From assembly GCA_002413785.1 (NCBI GenBank), contig DHXR01000085.1:1-37605 (forward strand): 37,605 nucleotides of DNA, given 5' to 3'. A program made the position numbers and the translations under genes. Shown here in pieces: positions 23,203-30,986 of the stretch. The DNA comes from Mucilaginibacter sp. UBA5151. GTDB lineage: Bacteria; Bacteroidota; Bacteroidia; Sphingobacteriales; Sphingobacteriaceae. The stretch's first letter is position 1. Each line of letters begins with the position of its first letter. Below the pieces are notes generated by a model. The model saw nothing but the letters and a program-made list of their open reading frames with translations. It was not told the origin of the DNA and ran no database searches.

Positions 23203-24579
23203 ATGATAAATAAGCTGATCGCGATATTACTTTTTTCCAACTGTTCATTACTATATGCCCAAACAATTAAAACCGATGTACTGGTTATTGGCGGCAGCGC
23301 GGGAGGCGTTGCGGCCGCTATTCAGAGCGCAAGGAGTAAAGTGAAAACGATATTGGCGGAAGAAGATACGATACCAGTATTTTTTGAAAAAGGCACAGGA
23401 CAGGCTGATGCCGGCGTTGTTACTCAAGGTGAAGTGTCTGTAATAAAAGAAGACCGCAACCTTGCTTCCGGTATTTGGGATGAATTCCGCAGAAGATACA
23501 GGGAGCATCATAACGGTGAAAAAGATTTGGATACAACGGACGATTCGCCGTTAACGCTCGATTCCCGGTCATGTTCGGAGATTCTTAAAAAGATGACGGA
23601 CACTGTAAAAAACCTCGCCGTTTACAACAACATAATAGTAACAGCCATAAAAAAGGAAAACGACTTTTGGGATGTCAGTGTTACACAAAACGGCAAAACC
23701 AAACTCATAAAGGCCAGAGTAGTTATTGACGCTACCAGGAATGGCGGTGTTGCCCATTTAGCAGGTGCAGGCTATCCCCGGCTTGATAGCCTGTTAAATG
23801 AGACAAGATCAAAACTATGCCGGACATCCATAGCCATGGGAGACGGTATCACCGGGGAAAGCCATAATGACATTACTGCCCCGAAAGAAAATTATCCGCC
23901 TTTTCCCTCCTATTGTATTCCAATGAAAGCTGTGATAGCTAAGGGGGTGGATAATTTACTGATCGCAGATATGCTGTTTCCGACAAATACCAACCTTCAT
24001 GATTTACCCGGCCAATTAATATTGGGTCAGGGCGCGGGAACTATTGCCGCCTATTGTGCCTTCTTTAAAACCACCACAAATAATTTAAAAGTGCGGATCA
24101 TACAAGGTGAACTGATGGACTTTAAAGGCTACCTGCTTCCATTTACTGATATTCCGCAAAAAGACCCTGACTGGAGGGCTATACAACAGGTTTGCGCGAC
24201 AGGCCTGCTTAAAGGAACACAAGAGTTGACCGGCGATAAAGTACAATTTTTGTTTAAGCCCGATTCACTGGTCAGCACATCTGAGGTGCAGCCCGTTTTA
24301 AAGGAAATTTATACCCGCGCCTTTTTATGGTTCGGCAAAGAAAAACCGGGTGATAAGTTTACCGTAGGTAACTTGTTGTCGTTCATCAGCGACTATACGC
24401 TTACCGACCCGTTGACCTTAAAGCTCCGCATACAAAAGGACTGGAAAATACATTATAAATTCAAACAGGATTTTGACATTAACCGCCAGGTTAGCCGCCG
24501 CGAATTTGCCGTTTTGGCTAACAGGTTCTTAAACCCTTTTGCGAGGACAGTGGATTTGAACGGGAGGCTGGTGAATTAA
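23203..24579 (+). CDS. Secreted FAD-dependent oxidoreductase
   Basis: The 458-residue protein has a signal peptide (MINKLIAILLFSNCSLLYAQ) and a Rossmann FAD-binding motif right after it (DVLVIGGSAGGVAAAIQSAR, about residues 26-45). ARVVIDATRNGGVAHLAGAGYPRL and LLIADMLFPTN with LGQGAGTIAAYCA near the C-terminal half complete the FAD-oxidoreductase fold (FAD_oxidored / xanthan-lyase-associated type). It ends with an S-layer-homology-like helical segment (VSRREFAVLANRFLNPF). The substrate is unknown; related proteins are often found with polysaccharide-degradation genes. No partner gene lies beside it. The cysteine in the signal region does not form a proper lipobox. Confidence 0.85.
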   Translation: MINKLIAILLFSNCSLLYAQTIKTDVLVIGGSAGGVAAAIQSARSKVKTILAEEDTIPVFFEKGTGQADAGVVTQGEVSVIKEDRNLASGIWDEFRRRYREHHNGEKDLDTTDDSPLTLDSRSCSEILKKMTDTVKNLAVYNNIIVTAIKKENDFWDVSVTQNGKTKLIKARVVIDATRNGGVAHLAGAGYPRLDSLLNETRSKLCRTSIAMGDGITGESHNDITAPKENYPPFPSYCIPMKAVIAKGVDNLLIADMLFPTNTNLHDLPGQLILGQGAGTIAAYCAFFKTTTNNLKVRIIQGELMDFKGYLLPFTDIPQKDPDWRAIQQVCATGLLKGTQELTGDKVQFLFKPDSLVSTSEVQPVLKEIYTRAFLWFGKEKPGDKFTVGNLLSFISDYTLTDPLTLKLRIQKDWKIHYKFKQDFDINRQVSRREFAVLANRFLNPFARTVDLNGRLVN

Positions 24580-24650
24580 GACATCAAAATTACCAATCAT
24601 AACAACATGCCCGCCGTTTTATTCGCCACAGGTTTTTTTTCCGCGAGTTT

Positions 24651-24977
24651 ATGTTTAACAATATGCTGGCCGATAATGGTTATACCGATGAAATATTGAA
24701 CGAACCCTATAATGATGAAAAGGCTTACCGTTTAAGCTCCCCCATATATTTTGCCAACGGCTTAAAGGGAAATTTACTGATGCTGCACGGCATGGTTGAC
24801 CAGAATGTGAACTACCAGGACATTATCCGCCTGACCCAGCGGTTAATAGAACTGCATAAAGACAACTGGGAACTGGCTTCATATCCGGTGGAAGACCATG
24901 GATTTGAACAACCCAGCAGCTGGGCCGACGAGTATAAACGGATCTATAAGTTGTTTGAGCAAACGCTGAAAAAATAG
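24651..24977 (+). pseudogene. S9 (dipeptidyl/prolyl oligopeptidase) C-terminal fragment
   Basis: These 108 codons match the last part of the S9 serine peptidase catalytic domain: YTDEILNEPYNDEKAYRLSSPIYFANGL, then LLMLHGMVDQNVN with the catalytic-triad Asp and YPVEDHGFEQPSSW with the triad His. Intact proteins have 700 or more residues; the propeller and the GxSYGG nucleophile region are missing. The bases just upstream (24580-24650) carry a run of eight T and no matching S9 sequence. The fragment is therefore a remnant left by a deletion or rearrangement at this spot, next to the accessory nuclease region. Confidence 0.8.
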
Positions 24978-25003
24978 TTGATTGGGTTGATGGACTGGCA
25001 AGT

Positions 25004-25420
25004 TTAAAAATAAGAATCTAATAAAACCTGGTAATCACTTTTGCTCGCATTCCCTTTGAATAAGATATTGTGGTATTTTCTTTTTGCAGTTCCGTTATAA
25101 CACTCTCTCTCAAAGTCAAATTGAAACCCCTGGACCATCGCACCGTTTAATACTTTCTTTATCACTTTTGAAAGTTCAGTGATACGGTCAGGGTGTTGAT
25201 GGTAAATATTGATATTGATCAGAGCAATCACATGTTCACCGATATAGTTCATCTTTCCCAGTAAGTTGATCTCCACCATGTCATCATTTAAAGGCAAATA
25301 CCGATCCTTCATGTGTAAACCTCCTTTAGGGCGATTATCTTCATCAGCACAAAGTATGCTTTCTGAAAGATAGGTTTTCACAATCTCCATTGCCATGATA
25401 TCTTGCCTGTCGTAATGCAC
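25004..25420 (-). CDS. Hypothetical protein
   Basis: A 138-residue protein with a GTG start at 25420; an ATG at 25396 would give 130 residues. No family is recognised. It starts with an amphipathic helix (DRQDIMAMEIVKTYLSESIL), then a polar loop (ADEDNRPKGGLHMKDRYLPL), then an alternating beta stretch (MVEINLLGKMNYIGEHVIALININIY) and a helix (DRITELSKVIKKVLNGAMVQ). It is probably a small soluble alpha/beta protein. It lies 71 bases beyond the neighbouring small gene, on the same strand, but a terminator separates them. Base composition is AT-rich like its neighbours in the accessory patch. Confidence 0.55.
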   Translation of the reverse strand: MHYDRQDIMAMEIVKTYLSESILCADEDNRPKGGLHMKDRYLPLNDDMVEINLLGKMNYIGEHVIALININIYHQHPDRITELSKVIKKVLNGAMVQGFQFDFERECYNGTAKRKYHNILFKGNASKSDYQVLLDSYF

Positions 25421-25465
25421 GTTTTATTTTTTGTGTAAACAGAAATTCCCGCGAAGAAAAATTAA

Positions 25466-25490
25466 GGAAAAAAAAGCCCGTTGCCGGGCG
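25466..25490 (-). terminator. Rho-independent terminator
   Basis: Read leftward, GCCCG pairs with CGGGC around a GCAA tetraloop and is followed by nine T. It begins right at the stop codon of the small gene ending at 25492. Confidence 0.85.
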
Positions 25491-25491
25491 G

Positions 25492-25800
25492 TCACGATTC
25501 ATTGCCAATATACCTATACCATCCTTTGCTATTATTTACCGGTGTGGATGAGCTACGGGAACATATCGGTGCCATAGGGGCTATATGTTCAAATTTATTC
25601 CTTTTGTAATCGCCATCAGGAAGTAATTCAGTATTTATTACTTGTACTTCTTTGTTTTTGATTTTATAAATTAATGCCTCACCCAAGTATAGGCTATAAT
25701 CAGCATAATCTAATCTGTTTTTCCTTTCGTATTCCGATGATACCGATGTTCCTTTACGTTTACCAGAAGGTAATGTTTCGATCCTTATATCCATTTCCAT
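25492..25800 (-). CDS. Hypothetical protein
   Basis: A 102-residue protein from the ATG at 25800; another ATG lies at 25818. A TATATTTG (reverse of 25805-25812) just upstream matches the Bacteroidota -7 consensus and would give a very short or absent leader with the 25800 start. The protein is basic in its first half (LPSGKRKGTSVSSEYERKNRLDYADYSLYLGEALIYKIKNKEVQVI) and Ser/Asn-rich at the end. No domain is recognised. It lies 67 bases downstream of the EVE-nuclease gene on the same strand and could be an accessory to it, though the possible own promoter argues against strict coupling. Confidence 0.5.
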   Translation of the reverse strand: MEMDIRIETLPSGKRKGTSVSSEYERKNRLDYADYSLYLGEALIYKIKNKEVQVINTELLPDGDYKRNKFEHIAPMAPICSRSSSTPVNNSKGWYRYIGNES

Positions 25801-25884
25801 TATGCAAATATAAGGCAATACATTGGTTAATAAATTTAATTATTTATTAAAATTATTTCTTTTAAATAAACTTTTTTTATAATT

Positions 25885-27375
25885 TCATTTTTTGGTCTTT
25901 AAAATCTGTTTTACTTGCTGAAAATTATCAGGTTGCTCTAATTCCTTCCAAAACTTTTTGATATATCTCGTGCGATCAAAACTCTGGCTATGCCGCTCGT
26001 ATATCCAAATGGCGTCTTTATCCGCAATAACCAATATGTTAGACATGAGCCGCTGCCCATAAGACCAAACCTGTTTAAATGTTTCTTCAAGTTCTTTATT
26101 GTTCTTGATCCAAAATTTCGATTCAATTAACATAGATGCAGCTTCGTATCCTTGCTCTTTATTTGTCAGGAAAGCATAATCAGGAAAGTTTCGTTCACCT
26201 CTGCCCATGCGCACAGATAATTGCCTCACCCAGTGATTGGCTGTATAGCCTAATTGCAGCAACAAAGGTTCAATAAGGGCTATTTCAACTTCCCTTTCGT
26301 TTGATAAATCCTGGTTCGTTGAAAAGGTGTGACTGTAAAGTTGCGGAAGGTCCTCGTTATTGCCGCCTTTTTCAATTATTATTTGCTGAAGACGGTTATA
26401 ATCTTCTGATGTCAAAGGATAGCCATTAACGCCTTGTAGATTTTTCCGCACTAAAGGGTGGTTGCTGAAATAAGTATCTTGTTTTAACTCGTTGAGGGTG
26501 ACAGGAACAACTTTCTTTCCTTGTCCAATATAAATATTGCTGTACCAATGAAAGAATGGGTCGGCGATACCGTCAGAAGTAGCCCTCCAAATAGAATGAA
26601 TGTAACTACGTGGTGCTAAACAATACATAACAATTATATCGCCCCGTTTGGTATCCTGATTACCCTGCCAAAATGATATGTTATTTTCTGAGGACTTGTC
26701 TAAAAATTCAAAGTCTCCGCCACCTTTGTCTCCACCAACCATCCATACTTGCGTTGGTTTTGGCAATTCAAGTTCCGGTGTATCCGATTGGGAAACGTAA
26801 TTTGGCGCAAAGTCATACAGGAAAGCACAAAATTCTGCTGCGGTTAATTCGTTTTCTATTTGAAACTCCAAAAAAGTTTTGCAAAGTTCCCAATAATATT
26901 TTATCCGTTCCTGTTTATATCGTTTTAATGGCACCGGAGGAAGGTCAATACCAAAGGTGTCAGCAATACGGATCAACAGTTGAAACCGGTTTCTAAAAAA
27001 ATAGGGTTTGTAAAAATCTGGAAAAATAGTGAAAAGCCAATTTGAAATAATTGGAGTAAGGGCGAGAAAATTTACTGTTTTTGGATCATATTTCTCTTTC
27101 TCCCCATCTTCATTGGTTAATTCAATACCAGAGCTAATAATAGATTCAAAGAGTTGCCCAGCTTCTTCAAAATTCATTTCTGTAGGTATAGTTGGCAGTG
27201 TTGTAAAATCAATAAGATCGTCTATAAAGCTTGTGGTATCGTCTGGACTAAGGTGAAATACTCCAAGATATTTTTTAATAAGTTCATCTGTTGGGCCATT
27301 TGTAAAAAGTTGTATGGCTTTTTGTCCCTGTTCCGATAGTTTATAAATGTCCCAAAGGAACTTGTTTAGTTTCAT
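25885..27375 (-). CDS. EVE-domain and PD-(D/E)XK nuclease fusion, putative modification-dependent restriction enzyme
   Basis: A 496-residue protein with three parts. Residues 1-200 are helical and unrecognised. Residues about 208-335 are EVE/PUA-like: QVWMVGGD, SFWQGNQDTKRGDIIVMYC (W-x-G then GD-x-x-x-x-Y), SIWRATSDGIADPF, and the typical end VPVTLNELKQDTYFSNHPLVRKN with GYPLTSEDYNRLQQI. Residues about 360-470 look like the nuclease domain of type I restriction R subunits: VEIALIEPLLLQLGY, FPDYAFL (Asp399), MLIESKFWI (Glu418 and Lys420), QVWSYGQRLMSNILVIADKDAIWIYE. EVE domains bind modified bases in DNA or RNA, so cleavage of modified phage DNA is the natural hypothesis. No methylase or helicase is adjacent, which fits a stand-alone type IV-like enzyme. 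Confidence 0.82.
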   Translation of the reverse strand: MKLNKFLWDIYKLSEQGQKAIQLFTNGPTDELIKKYLGVFHLSPDDTTSFIDDLIDFTTLPTIPTEMNFEEAGQLFESIISSGIELTNEDGEKEKYDPKTVNFLALTPIISNWLFTIFPDFYKPYFFRNRFQLLIRIADTFGIDLPPVPLKRYKQERIKYYWELCKTFLEFQIENELTAAEFCAFLYDFAPNYVSQSDTPELELPKPTQVWMVGGDKGGGDFEFLDKSSENNISFWQGNQDTKRGDIIVMYCLAPRSYIHSIWRATSDGIADPFFHWYSNIYIGQGKKVVPVTLNELKQDTYFSNHPLVRKNLQGVNGYPLTSEDYNRLQQIIIEKGGNNEDLPQLYSHTFSTNQDLSNEREVEIALIEPLLLQLGYTANHWVRQLSVRMGRGERNFPDYAFLTNKEQGYEAASMLIESKFWIKNNKELEETFKQVWSYGQRLMSNILVIADKDAIWIYERHSQSFDRTRYIKKFWKELEQPDNFQQVKQILKTKK

Positions 27376-27612
27376 TAAGTTAAAATATTTTTAATGCTGC
27401 AAATAAATTAAAGAAAAGCTAATGAACAGGCGTGAAAGCGCCTTTTGTTTATAAATGAATAGTGCTGTATCTATTTTAGAATACCAACGATGTAATGATA
27501 GTGATATATTTGTGTAATGCGCAGGTAATTAAATTTCTCCCCTTTTGACCCGTCCGTTCAATTTCAAAAATCAATAAAATCAGCGTAACCAGTGGTTCAG
27601 ACAATAAACCAC
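27376..27612. other. Intergenic gap
   Basis: An AT-rich start next to the EVE-nuclease ATG must contain its promoter. No open frame, hairpin or repeat of note is visible in the rest. Confidence 0.4.
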
Positions 27613-28581
27613 CTATTCCCCTTTAAACTTTAACCCGATATTGGCCCGGGCCTCATCAAGCAAAGCGATCATTTGCCTTGACATATCATGGCTGATCACC
27701 GGGCTTTCAGTTTTCTTTTGAAGGATCAGCTCGCAGAAATGCTGAATTTCGTAGTTAAGGCCGCCAGCGGTGAAGGGTTCATCCAGTTCAACAATACGGC
27801 CATCCAGGTAGTTGATGGTAGCACGGGCGGGGTTCCACCAGTTTTTATGGATGGTGACATAGCCAATGGTGCCGCAAATAAGCGCATCGCCTTTGCCATG
27901 CAGGTCGAAACCGCTGTAAAGCTGGGCGTACCCGTTCTCATGCTCTGTTTGAAAAACGGCAAACATATCTATACCCGTATCGCCAAAGCGGCCCATGGTT
28001 TGCACCTGTTTGGTGGCGCCAAGCCAGTCGATGGCTAAAAAAGCTTCGTAAATACCAATCTGCATCAGGCTGCCGCCAATCAGTTCGTAACTAAAATTCG
28101 GGTGATCGCGGCTTATATCCGCCACAGACGATCCTGCTCGCACATAGCCGGCCGGGCCAATAGGATCGGTAAGCAAATACGCTTTTAATTTGGTGTACAA
28201 AGGAAAGAATGGCGGTTTCATCCCCTCCATAAAAAGCAGGTTCCTGTTTTTTGCAAGCGTAAGTACTTCATTCAGGATGGGAAGATTCATCGCTGCCGGT
28301 TTCTCACATAAAACATGCTTCCCCGCATTCAGCGCCATAATACTATAGAAGGCATGGCTATCAGGCAGGGTTGCAATATAAACAGCATCTATATCGCTTA
28401 AAAGCAATTCCTCCGCAGATGCGCAGGCAGCGCCGCCGTATAGGTCCACAAAACCGCTGACCGTTTCAGGGCGCCTTGAAAATACAGATACCAGTGCGGC
28501 ACCCGGTACTTCGCGCAGTCCCTGCACAAACCTGTGGGCAATTCGCCCGCAACCTATTATGCCCCATTTTAAAAAGTCCAT
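27613..28581 (-). CDS. Gfo/Idh/MocA family oxidoreductase
   Basis: A 322-residue cytoplasmic NAD(P)-dependent dehydrogenase. The Rossmann motif WGIIGCGRIAHRFVQGL is at residues 6-22, with VFSRRPE and the family motif CEKPAAMNLP near 92. The C-terminal domain has GGSLMQIGIYEAFLAIDWLGA. The pattern is that of the dihydrodiol/trans-1,2-dihydrobenzene-type or xylose-type branch, different from the three members at 0.2-7 kb. It stands alone, and its start codon abuts a block of seven-base repeats. Substrate unknown. Confidence 0.9.
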   Translation of the reverse strand: MDFLKWGIIGCGRIAHRFVQGLREVPGAALVSVFSRRPETVSGFVDLYGGAACASAEELLLSDIDAVYIATLPDSHAFYSIMALNAGKHVLCEKPAAMNLPILNEVLTLAKNRNLLFMEGMKPPFFPLYTKLKAYLLTDPIGPAGYVRAGSSVADISRDHPNFSYELIGGSLMQIGIYEAFLAIDWLGATKQVQTMGRFGDTGIDMFAVFQTEHENGYAQLYSGFDLHGKGDALICGTIGYVTIHKNWWNPARATINYLDGRIVELDEPFTAGGLNYEIQHFCELILQKKTESPVISHDMSRQMIALLDEARANIGLKFKGE

Positions 28582-28645
28582 AGTCGATAGTCCTTAGTCC
28601 ATAGCCGATGGTCCATAGTCCATAGTAAAAAGCAGATAGTCCACG
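28581..28645. repeat. Degenerate seven-base repeats (GTCCATA type)
   Basis: From the start codon of the dehydrogenase gene the plus strand reads GTCGATA GTCCTTA GTCCATA GCCGATG GTCCATA GTCCATA GTAAAAA GCAGATA GTCC, a period of seven with drift. The block fills the gap upstream of the gene together with the TCACCTT array. Confidence 0.75.
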
Positions 28646-28661
28646 ACCCGCCTGGCTACAC

Positions 28662-28696
28662 TCACCTTTCACCTTTCACCTTTCACCTTTCACCTC
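28662..28696. repeat. Five tandem seven-base repeats (TCACCTT)
   Basis: There are four perfect TCACCTT units and a fifth, TCACCTC. The last base of the array is the first base of the TAG stop codon (reverse strand, 28696-28698) of the lipoprotein gene. Confidence 0.85.
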
Positions 28697-29754
28697 TACT
28701 GATATTGTATATAAATCGGATGCGGTTTGTATAGCTTTAATATTTCCTCGGGCGTAAGCATGTGATGCGGCGCCGACCAGGAATCATTTTTGTAAAACAA
28801 TTTGAAGCCGGTAAACTGTACCGGGTCGTGATAAATGTAATCACGGTAGGTGCCGGTCTTTAAATCGGGGGGGCCGAAGCCGTCCATATCCATAACGAAC
28901 TGGATCTCGGGGTGAAGCTTAATGTTTTGATAATTGGTTAGCATTTTACGCGTAAAGCGGTGCACAATAAAAATTTTTGGCGGCAGGTTATATTTCTTCA
29001 CCACGTTGGCCAGGTAAGCCGAAACATAGTTAACATCAGCTGCATCGTAAGTGCCTATTTTTTTGCCAGGGTGAATGCCATCCTTCATGGAAAATTCGGG
29101 GTCGATACCGCAATGTACGTTCGGCATTTGCCAATATTTTTCCAACTTAGGCAACTCCGCGCGGATATTACTCAATGCTACCTGTATATCCAGGAAAAGT
29201 ATGGCATGGGCCCTTTTAGCCAGGCGCACCGCGCTATCTATTTTTTTCGAGGGCATGCGGTTGATATACATGTTATCCTTACCGGGGAAACCGGCGGCCA
29301 CCACCGCGATATAATGCAACGCAGGTTGCACAGGTGTTTGCGGGTCGGCTTTCTCCCAATGTTTTACTTCTCCATGCAGTTTGTCCAGCATTTCGTTTGG
29401 CGGCAGCTCGCCCAGGATACCCATCTTTTTAGCGGACAGGTTCCCATAATAAGCCACAACACGTTTAAAGGGTAAGATAGCGCCGGGCAAGGGATATGGC
29501 GCGTTTTTTACCGGCCATCTGCCTGTAGTATCGCCATGGGCAAGCTTTTTCATCAACGAATCGTACAGATGCTTGTCAAGCGGAGGATAAGTAACCGTTA
29601 CAGGAACGGTATCTTTTATAACAACAGCTGCCACTTTCTTAGCGGTATCTTTTAATGGAGGCGCACTCTTGCTGCTGCTTTGACTGCAATTAGAAAAAAG
29701 TATTACTGATAATAACAGGAATGTAACCGATAGGATAGTATGCTTGACTTTCAT
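28696..29754 (-). CDS. Putative TIM-barrel lipoprotein
   Basis: The protein has 352 residues from the ATG at 29754, where the signal peptide begins; an ATG at 29796 would add 14 residues. MKVKHTILSVTFLLLSVILFSNC is a lipoprotein signal with Cys as the anchor. After a Lys/Pro linker, the domain shows alternating strands and helices with VVAYYGN, LHYIAVVAAGF, AILFLDIQVAL, NVHCGIDPEFSM, KIFIVHRFT and IQFVMDMDGFG. This fits a TIM barrel and recalls from memory a lipoprotein family also present in actinobacteria. Acidic residues in GIDPEF could be catalytic, as in glycosidases; that is inference. It stands alone, flanked on both sides by seven-base repeats. Confidence 0.7.
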   Translation of the reverse strand: MKVKHTILSVTFLLLSVILFSNCSQSSSKSAPPLKDTAKKVAAVVIKDTVPVTVTYPPLDKHLYDSLMKKLAHGDTTGRWPVKNAPYPLPGAILPFKRVVAYYGNLSAKKMGILGELPPNEMLDKLHGEVKHWEKADPQTPVQPALHYIAVVAAGFPGKDNMYINRMPSKKIDSAVRLAKRAHAILFLDIQVALSNIRAELPKLEKYWQMPNVHCGIDPEFSMKDGIHPGKKIGTYDAADVNYVSAYLANVVKKYNLPPKIFIVHRFTRKMLTNYQNIKLHPEIQFVMDMDGFGPPDLKTGTYRDYIYHDPVQFTGFKLFYKNDSWSAPHHMLTPEEILKLYKPHPIYIQYQ

Positions 29755-29835
29755 GTATATTGATTTTGTTTTGACCGGGGCGTTGCAAAGTAACACCTTT
29801 TCGGGATTTATTTATTGATATATTTTTAACTTATT

Positions 29836-29940
29836 ATGTCATTGGTTATTTGGTCATTATGTCATTGGTCATTGAGTCATTGAGTCATTGGAGTGTACTT
29901 ACCACTCACTATTCTCCACTCACCAACTCACCGCTCACTT
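29836..29940. repeat. Degenerate seven/eight-base repeats (GTCATTG and CCACTCA types)
   Basis: The first half reads GTCATTG with variants (GTCATTG, GTTATTT, GGTCATT, then three GTCATTG units separated by A). The second half reads CCACTCA-like units up to the stop codon of the methyltransferase gene. Two unit types are joined in one gap. Confidence 0.7.
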
Positions 29941-30871
29941 AAACACCCCCTTTAAAAAACTTACCGAATACGCCCAATGGTAATTTCGGTCCCGAAGTTG
30001 CCTGCAGGTAAAGCTCACCTGTTTCCAGGTTTTGTACCTGCGGGTAGGCACTTTTTATAAGGTTTTCAATAATAACCGATGAAAACCCTAATGAATAAGT
30101 ATTCAGGATCAGAAAATGTTCATCGGGATCGAGCAATTGCATTACATCGCCCATCATTTCGTTAATATTATCTTCCAGCTTCCATTTTTCACCGTTGGGG
30201 CCGTGGCCGTAAGCAGGCGGGTCGAGGATAATGCCGTTGTATTTTTTACCCCGTTTCAATTCGCGCTTTACAAATTTCAACGCGTCTTCCACCACCCAGC
30301 GGATATTGGTCAGGCCCGAAAGCTCCTGGTTTTCGTTAGCCCAGGTAACTACCTGTTTAATGGAATCAACATGGGTTGTGTCGGCCCCGGCTGCCTGTGC
30401 GATCAGTGAAGCGCCGCCGGTATAGGCAAACAGGTTGAGTACTTTTGGCCCGGGCGTTTTAAATTTTTTGATGCTTTGGCTGATATAATCCCAGTTAACG
30501 GCCTGTTCCGGAAAAATGCCCAGGTGTTTAAACGAAGTTAAGGCGAGCCTGAATTTAATACTTGCCTCCGGGTTTTTATATTCAATATGCCAGCGGTCTG
30601 GCGTAGCGGGATTCTTTTTTATCCATTCGCCCGATGTTGCCGAGCGGCCCTTAAATTTTATATGATGTAAGCGCTGCCATTCCGCGGTACTTAAAACTTT
30701 GCTCCAAACCGCCTGCGGTTCGGGCCTTATCAGTATCACATTGCCAAACCGTTCCAGCTTTTCAAAATCGCCGCAATCAATCAGCTCATAGTCTTTCCAG
30801 TAGGTTGGGGTGAGCAGCTGGATGGTGAGTGGTGAGTGGTGAGTGGTGAGTGGCGAATGGTGAGTGGTCAT
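29939..30871 (-). CDS. Class I SAM-dependent methyltransferase (RlmI/RlmK-like)
   Basis: A 310-residue methyltransferase. The SAM-binding motif LNLFAYTGGASLIAQAAGA is at about residues 142-160. THVDSIKQVVTWANENQELSG follows, and the catalytic-side motif is GIILDPPAYGHGP. The pattern matches the rRNA large-subunit methyltransferase group with a reduced N-terminus (no PUA domain). The first 16 residues, MTTHHSPLTTHHSPLT, are encoded by a GTGAGTG-type repeat array (30825-30866) and are not part of the family. No other usual start codon lies between them and the conserved start IQLLTPTYWKDYELID, so translation seems to begin inside the repeat. Confidence 0.88.
   Translation of the reverse strand: MTTHHSPLTTHHSPLTIQLLTPTYWKDYELIDCGDFEKLERFGNVILIRPEPQAVWSKVLSTAEWQRLHHIKFKGRSATSGEWIKKNPATPDRWHIEYKNPEASIKFRLALTSFKHLGIFPEQAVNWDYISQSIKKFKTPGPKVLNLFAYTGGASLIAQAAGADTTHVDSIKQVVTWANENQELSGLTNIRWVVEDALKFVKRELKRGKKYNGIILDPPAYGHGPNGEKWKLEDNINEMMGDVMQLLDPDEHFLILNTYSLGFSSVIIENLIKSAYPQVQNLETGELYLQATSGPKLPLGVFGKFFKGGV
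30825..30866. repeat. Six tandem seven-base repeats (GTGAGTG) inside a coding start
   Basis: The units are GTGAGTG four times, then GCGAATG, then GTGAGTG. The array lies in the 5' end of the methyltransferase gene and, read on the reverse strand, encodes the seven-residue peptide repeat TTHHSPL. Three units make 21 bases, seven codons, which is why the peptide repeats cleanly. Confidence 0.88.
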
Positions 30872-30956
30872 TATTTATTGGCTGCGGTGAGTGGTATGTG
30901 CACAATTACGCAACTCCATCACACTTAATTTTTTACAAATATAACAATTACCCAAA

Positions 30957-30986
30957 ACTACTCACCATTCACTACTCACCACTCAC
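30957..30986. repeat. Degenerate seven-base repeats (CTACTCA type)
   Basis: The plus strand reads CTACTCA CCATTCA CTACTCA CCACTCA CAATTTT. The TGA stop codon of the ABC ATPase gene (reverse strand, 30983-30985) is formed by the last unit. Confidence 0.7.

Noticed and set aside
25004..25800. Toxin-antitoxin pair
   Set aside because: The two small genes are separated by a strong terminator, show no known toxin or antitoxin motif, and are not translationally coupled.
27688..28038. 116-codon open frame on the plus strand
   Set aside because: Antisense shadow of the Gfo/Idh/MocA gene at 27613-28581.
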